A stretch of DNA of 64,000 nt from assembly GCF_041435215.1 (NCBI RefSeq), contig NZ_CP108394.1, positions 4,650,001 to 4,714,000 of the forward strand, in the 5' to 3' direction. The notes beneath the pieces were generated by a model that was not told the origin of the DNA, did no database searches, and worked only from the letters and a program-made list of their open reading frames with translations. Origin of the DNA: Streptomyces sp. NBC_01314. GTDB taxonomy: Bacteria; Actinomycetota; Actinomycetes; Streptomycetales; Streptomycetaceae. The translations under genes were made by a program, and so were the position numbers. Position 1 is the first letter of the stretch. Each line of letters begins with the position of its first letter. Of this stretch, positions 60,364 through 64,000 are shown piece after piece.

Positions 60364-60742
60364 GGCCGCCGTCCGCGTCGACACCACCAGCCAGGTACCG
60401 CCGTACGAGCAGATCCGCGCGCAACTCGCCGCGCTGATCGTCACCGGACGGCTGGCCGAGGGCGACCGGCTGCCGACCGTGCGCCAGCTGGCCACGGACC
60501 TCGGGCTGGCACCGGGCACCGTCGCCCGCGCCTACCGCGAACTGGAAGCCGGTGAACTGATCCGCACCCGCCGGGGCGCGGGCACCCGGGTGGCGGCGCC
60601 CCCCACCGGCCCGACCCGCCCGTACGCCGTCCAACTCGCCACCCTCGCCCGCGACTTCACCTCCTCCGCCCGCGCCCTGGGCGCCGACACCGAGGCCATC
60701 CTGACCGCCGTCCGCGACGCCCTGGGCCCCGACCGGTCCTGA
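60356..60742 (+). CDS. GntR-family regulator, YtrA type
   Basis: A 128-residue regulator with an N-terminal winged helix (P-P-Y-E-Q-I-R-A-Q-L, L-P-T-V-R-Q-L-A-T-D-L-G-L-A-P-G-T-V-A-R-A-Y) and a short helical tail of about 45 residues, the YtrA subclass. ATG start 8 bases inside the membrane gene. It probably binds the two inverted repeats at 59489-59555. Confidence 0.88.
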   Translation: MSEAAVRVDTTSQVPPYEQIRAQLAALIVTGRLAEGDRLPTVRQLATDLGLAPGTVARAYRELEAGELIRTRRGAGTRVAAPPTGPTRPYAVQLATLARDFTSSARALGADTEAILTAVRDALGPDRS

Positions 60743-60756
60743 GCGAGCCCGCCCAG

Positions 60757-61200
60757 TCACAGAGGCACCTCCTCCAGCGGCTCCAGCGGCTCCAGCACCG
60801 AGTAGTCCCCGAAGCTCCGGCGGTAGCGCAGGTGCCGCGTCTCCTGCGTGTGTCCGCGCTGCCACTCCTCCACCGCCGCCGGATCAGTCCGCATGCCCGA
60901 CTCCGCGCCGCACTCCGTCTCGTCGCCCGAGACGCACCGCGCCTCGTACTCCGGCTCCGCCGTCGCGTCCTGCGCGATGACGTACGGCACGTACCGGAGC
61001 ACACGGCGCGGGCGGGCGCCTCCGGCATGCTCCCGTCGCTGATGGTGACGCAGCAACACGTTCGCGTCGGTCTCCGCGCTCCCGTCGTACCGGGCCCGCG
61101 CCTCGTCCCGCCGTACGGCCAACCCGGCGCACGTCGCACAGCCGGGCACGGGAACAGGCGGGCGACCGAGATCACTCTCATATCTCTGACGCACCTTCAC
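60757..61200 (-). CDS. DUF7848-like protein with N-terminal extension
   Basis: The 147-residue product has a C-terminal part resembling streptomycete DUF7848 (R-Y-V-P-Y-V-I-A-Q-D, Y-E-A-R-C-V-S-G-D-E-T-E-C-G-A, H-L-R-Y-R-R-S-F), a family linked to XRE/DUF397 loci. The first 60 residues (C-A-T-C-A-G-L-A, R-R-D-E-A-R-A-R-Y-D) are like a small separate protein usually encoded by its own gene, so this may be a fusion. GTG at 61200 overlaps the upstream stop (GTGA); 61194 is an alternative start. Confidence 0.65.
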   Translation of the reverse strand: MKVRQRYESDLGRPPVPVPGCATCAGLAVRRDEARARYDGSAETDANVLLRHHQRREHAGGARPRRVLRYVPYVIAQDATAEPEYEARCVSGDETECGAESGMRTDPAAVEEWQRGHTQETRHLRYRRSFGDYSVLEPLEPLEEVPL

Positions 61201-61413
61201 ACCCTCCTCTTCGACCGACGGTTGACCGCTTTCACCTGTGCCCCGATCCGCTCCGTCGCAGTCGCCGGCCGCAGCGTCTCCGGGTCCGCCTCCCACTCCC
61301 TAGCCGCCCCCCACCGGGCGCAACATCGCGTACGGCCCGACCTTGTCCCGGTACTCCCCCACGCGCCGCGTCCGCGGATCGTAGACAAGCTGTCCCTCTG
61401 GTTCCACGCGCAC
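61197..61413 (-). pseudogene. small XRE/DUF397-locus gene split by one inserted base
   Basis: From a GTG at 61413 the frame reads Y-D-P-R-T-R-R-V-G-E-Y-R-D-K-V-G and L-R-P-V-G-G-G, then hits a TAG at about 61301-61303. One base later the rest follows in frame: R-E-W-E-A-D-P-E-T-L-R-P-A-T, ending at 61197. Removing one base (61302) would join the halves into a typical 70-residue protein of these loci. Either a real lesion or a sequencing error. Confidence 0.65.
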
Positions 61414-61529
61414 TCCACAGCCCTGCTTCGTCACTCTGGGTGTACACAGCGTCGCCGAGGGGAACGGTCGCAATCAATGCGGTACGTGTGGCACTGGGCC
61501 TTTGCCACGGACAGCGCGAGGGGGACGTC

Positions 61530-62528
61530 ATGACCAGGCGGAACGCGGAAGGGGCCGGTGGGGCCGGGAGTTCGGTCCTGTTCGGCGAGGTGCTGCGCCA
61601 CTACCGTGAAGCGGCCCTGCTGACGCAGGAGTCCCTGGCGAGAGAGATCCCGTGCGACCGCTCCCAGGTGGCGAAGGTCGAGGCGGGCACACGGGTGCCG
61701 AGTGAGCAGCTGGCGAAGCGGTGCGATGAAGTGTTGGACACGGGTGGGGTGTTGGCCCGGATCTGGGCCAAGGTGGATTGGTATCCGGCCGTCCAACATC
61801 CGGACTGGTTCGAGCGCCGGGTGGAGATGGACGCGGTGGCCGTCGGGCTGCGGGAGTACCAAGAGCAGGTCGTCCCGGGCCTGTTGCAGACACCGGCCTA
61901 CGCACACGCGCTGTTCTCCCAGGTCTTGCCCGGTGACGAGGCGGATGAGCGCGTCCGGGCCAGGATGAGCCGCCAGCCACGCTTCCTGGCCGACGGCGGT
62001 CCGCTGTATGTCGCGGTCCTGGACGAGAGCTGCCTGCGCAACTCGGTCGGGAGCCCGGAGGTCATGCGTGACCAGTGCGCGCATCTGCTCAGCGTTGGAC
62101 GACGGCCCAACATCCGCGTCCAGGTGGTCCCGGCGGATCTCTACGGACTCATCCGCCCCAAGGTCTCCATGTCGCTGATCGACCTTCCCGGCGAGCGGTG
62201 GGTCTACTCGGAGTCGCAGCACAGCGGCCACTTCAACAATGATCCGGCGGCCTACGCCCGCGACAGCCAGACCTATGATGTGCTCAGAGCGGACATCCCG
62301 TCAGCCCGCGAGTCCGCCGCTCTGATCAGCGACGTGATGGAGGGGTACGAGCCTCATGGACAGGTACGACCTGAGCGCGGCGATCTGGATCAAGAGCAGC
62401 TACAGCGGCAACGACGGCGGCAACTGCCTGGAAGTGGCGACCTGGATCAAGAGCAGCCACAGCGGCGACAACGGCGGCGACTGCATCCAAATCGCCACCG
62501 GTATCCCCGGACTCGTCCCCGTCCGTGA
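61530..62528 (+). CDS. WhiJ-like XRE-family regulator (DUF5753 type)
   Basis: A 332-residue regulator. HTH at about 15-65 (L-R-H-Y-R-E-A-A-L-L-T-Q-E-S-L-A-R-E) and a DUF5753-like domain to about residue 270 (Q-E-Q-V-V-P-G-L-L-Q-T-P-A-Y-A, L-D-E-S-C-L-R, F-N-N-D-P-A-A-Y). The last 55 or so residues (Gln/Arg-rich) are only the DUF397 gene read in another frame, so homologues probably end near 62350. Paired with DUF397, as at whiJ-type developmental loci. Confidence 0.88.
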   Translation: MTRRNAEGAGGAGSSVLFGEVLRHYREAALLTQESLAREIPCDRSQVAKVEAGTRVPSEQLAKRCDEVLDTGGVLARIWAKVDWYPAVQHPDWFERRVEMDAVAVGLREYQEQVVPGLLQTPAYAHALFSQVLPGDEADERVRARMSRQPRFLADGGPLYVAVLDESCLRNSVGSPEVMRDQCAHLLSVGRRPNIRVQVVPADLYGLIRPKVSMSLIDLPGERWVYSESQHSGHFNNDPAAYARDSQTYDVLRADIPSARESAALISDVMEGYEPHGQVRPERGDLDQEQLQRQRRRQLPGSGDLDQEQPQRRQRRRLHPNRHRYPRTRPRP

Positions 62529-62613
62529 CAGCAAGAACCCCCACGGCCCGGTACTGGTCATCAACCGCTCCGCCTGGCTCTCCTTCATAGGCGCTGTTCG
62601 GTCGGAGTCGTAA
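62356..62613 (+). CDS. DUF397 protein with duplicated motif
   Basis: The 85-residue partner of the XRE regulator. The family's W-x-K-S-S-Y-S-G-x-x-G-G-N-C-V-E-V-A motif is present twice in tandem (62386-62442 and 62443-62499; W-I-K-S-S-Y-S-G-N and W-I-K-S-S-H-S-G-D), followed by V-R-D-S-K and the F-I end. The usual length is about 60-70 residues. Starts inside the XRE gene's 3' end. Confidence 0.85.
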   Translation: MDRYDLSAAIWIKSSYSGNDGGNCLEVATWIKSSHSGDNGGDCIQIATGIPGLVPVRDSKNPHGPVLVINRSAWLSFIGAVRSES

Positions 62614-62616
62614 GCG

Positions 62617-62656
62617 AACGGGCAGCTTCACCCCTACTCCGAAGCAACTGCCCGTC
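62617..62656 (+). terminator. hairpin after the DUF397 gene
   Basis: ACGGGCAG (62618-62625) pairs perfectly with CTGCCCGT (62648-62655); CTTC/GAAG arms inside lengthen the stem. It starts five bases past the DUF397 stop. Confidence 0.6.
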
Positions 62657-62686
62657 ATTCCCCAGCTGTTGATACCCACAACAGCT

Positions 62687-64000
62687 ATGACAACGGCAAC
62701 AGCGCAGACCCACGCCCTCTTCGACATACCCACCGCGCACCAACCCCCGGAGGGACCCCCCTTCGTGGTGCTGGCCGGAGCGCGAGGCCTCGGCAAGAGC
62801 ACGATGCTGCGGGAGCTGCGGGCGGCGTACCGGGGTCGCGCTCCCGTCGCGCTGATCGACGGCGAGGAGACGCGGTTCGACCGGCCTCCCCCAGGCCGCC
62901 CCCCGGCGTCCTGGTCGCCCGCGTACGAGGCGCTGGCGGTGATCGCGGAGCAGCTCGGGGAGCCTGTGGACGGTGCCGGGCGGATCACGTTCCCCCGGCT
63001 GGCGTGCGGGCTGCTCGCCGTCGCGGCCGGTGGCTGGGGGGATCGCGGACTGTCGAGGATCTGCACGGAGGCGGAGCGGGTCCTGCTGCTGAGCGACACG
63101 GGCGGCTGGCTGGCGGGGCGGTGGGTGGGGAAGGCCGTGGCCCGGCTGGTGTCGTCGATGTCGGTGCAGGGGCAGCCGGTGGTCGAGGCGATCATCGAGG
63201 CCGCGCTGGAGGCGTTCAGTGAGGGGATGTCGTCCTCGCACCGGCGGCTGCGCCGGGGCGCGGTCTGGTACCGCGACCACCCGAACGCGGCCGGGAACCC
63301 GAAGCGCGGCCTGGTCCTCCTCTCCCAACACTTCAGGGTGGGCGGCGACGCCCGGACCCACGCCGAGCACCATCTCGTACGGGCGCTGCTCGCGGACCTG
63401 GACGACGCGTACGCGGGGGTCGTACCGCGTACGCAGCGAACCGGACGGCCGGTGATCCTGTTGGACAACGTGCAGGAGGCGGCGGGGCGGCGGCTGCTGG
63501 AATCGGTGCTGCGGGGCCGGGCCGACGGCAGGACCGACCAGGTGACGTTCTTCGCCGGGCTGCGGGGGCAGGGCCACCCGGCGCTGCGGAACGCGGCCCG
63601 CCGCACCCTGCCGGAGGTGACACGGACCAGCGGCTGGGCGCCGGGCGGGACGCCGTCGTCGCACGCCCTCCTGGTGTCGTTGCCGCCGCTGTCCCCCGAC
63701 GAGACACGGCAGGCCATGGAGGCGGCCTGCGGTCCCGGACAGCCGATCCCACCCCGACTCCCCTCCTCCGCGCACCGGTTGACCGGAGGCAACCCCCTCG
63801 GCACGTCGCTCATGGCCGAATCGGCGCGCCAGAATTTCCCCCAAGGGCTCACCGGGCCGGCCGACCTGCTGCTCGCCGACCACGCCGGACGCCCCGCCTA
63901 CGAGATGATGCTGGACCGACTCCTCCCGGACGAGGCCCACCTCGACGAGCTGACCGTCCTCGCCATCGCCCACGACCACGACTCGGCCGTCACCCTCGCC
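62687..64000 (+). CDS. P-loop ATPase (partial, 3' end outside window)
   Basis: Open from an ATG at 62687 to the right edge (438 residues visible). Walker A is G-A-R-G-L-G-K-S-T near residue 33-41 and Walker B-like V-I-L-L-D-N-V-Q-E lies near 262. A Gly/Ala-rich insert and a basic region between them; T-G-G-N-P-L-G-T near 370 resembles the sensor segment of STAND/AAA ATPases (T-G-G-N-P). The family is otherwise unknown. No ribosome site precedes the ATG. Confidence 0.7.
   Translation, partial: MTTATAQTHALFDIPTAHQPPEGPPFVVLAGARGLGKSTMLRELRAAYRGRAPVALIDGEETRFDRPPPGRPPASWSPAYEALAVIAEQLGEPVDGAGRITFPRLACGLLAVAAGGWGDRGLSRICTEAERVLLLSDTGGWLAGRWVGKAVARLVSSMSVQGQPVVEAIIEAALEAFSEGMSSSHRRLRRGAVWYRDHPNAAGNPKRGLVLLSQHFRVGGDARTHAEHHLVRALLADLDDAYAGVVPRTQRTGRPVILLDNVQEAAGRRLLESVLRGRADGRTDQVTFFAGLRGQGHPALRNAARRTLPEVTRTSGWAPGGTPSSHALLVSLPPLSPDETRQAMEAACGPGQPIPPRLPSSAHRLTGGNPLGTSLMAESARQNFPQGLTGPADLLLADHAGRPAYEMMLDRLLPDEAHLDELTVLAIAHDHDSAVTLA

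Overview
The window is very GC-rich, with GTG/TTG starts, strong third-position G+C and gene families (gas-vesicle gvpOAFGYZ, futalosine-pathway menaquinone genes, XRE/DUF397 pairs, DUF2690, large LuxR ATPase regulators) that point to a chromosomal region of a Streptomyces species. Names are by recognised family; no database search was possible.

Layout. (1) 1-10 kb: the start of the respiratory complex I operon (nuoABCDE, minus strand, cut at the left edge), an NlpC/P60 cell-wall hydrolase, a geranylgeranyl-reductase-family flavoprotein, an acetyltransferase, a PASTA protein and a zinc-ribbon membrane protein. (2) 10-22 kb: demethylmenaquinone methyltransferase, a three-gene surface-polysaccharide operon (small membrane protein, NodB deacetylase fused to a GT2 glycosyltransferase, acyltransferase-3), a GH18-like lipoprotein, mqnC with a truncated amidohydrolase-like partner, a prepilin peptidase, a Ser/Thr kinase and mqnA. 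(3) 22-36 kb: cold-shock protein with a structured leader, a cupin regulator divergent from azlCD, a CYTH-like protein divergent from a 928-aa LuxR regulator, membrane proteins, a long-chain acyl-CoA ligase divergent from a MaoC-type hydratase, a probable glycosyltransferase and a TetR regulator. (4) 36-43 kb: mqnE, an Lrp regulator and the UbiX/UbiA/UbiD-like late menaquinone genes, interrupted by rhomboid and Uma2 genes. (5) 43-51 kb: an ArsR/quinone-oxidoreductase pair, a double-MerR regulator and a nine-gene gas-vesicle operon without an obvious gvpL. (6) 51-64 kb, accessory and partly decayed: response-regulator and aldehyde-dehydrogenase remnants, two membrane-anchored HTH sensors, a row of small secreted proteins (one broken), an IS remnant with intact ends, a fungal-like cytosine deaminase with a 2OG-Fe(II) oxygenase, a GntR/membrane-protein module with two matching operators, a WhiJ-like XRE/DUF397 locus with several lesions, and an ATPase running off the right edge.

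How the genes fit together. Much of the first 43 kb converges on respiration: complex I reduces menaquinone, mqnA, mqnE, mqnC and the UbiA/D/X-like genes build it from chorismate, menG methylates it, and the geranylgeranyl-reductase homologue is a good candidate for saturating its isoprenoid chain. mqnB, mqnD and the aminofutalosine deaminase are not here. A second theme is the cell surface. The most speculative and interesting part is 52-57 kb, where two single-pass HTH sensors (one with a peptidoglycan-binding domain) are divergent from small secreted proteins resembling M15 peptidases, an SH3 domain and a protease inhibitor.
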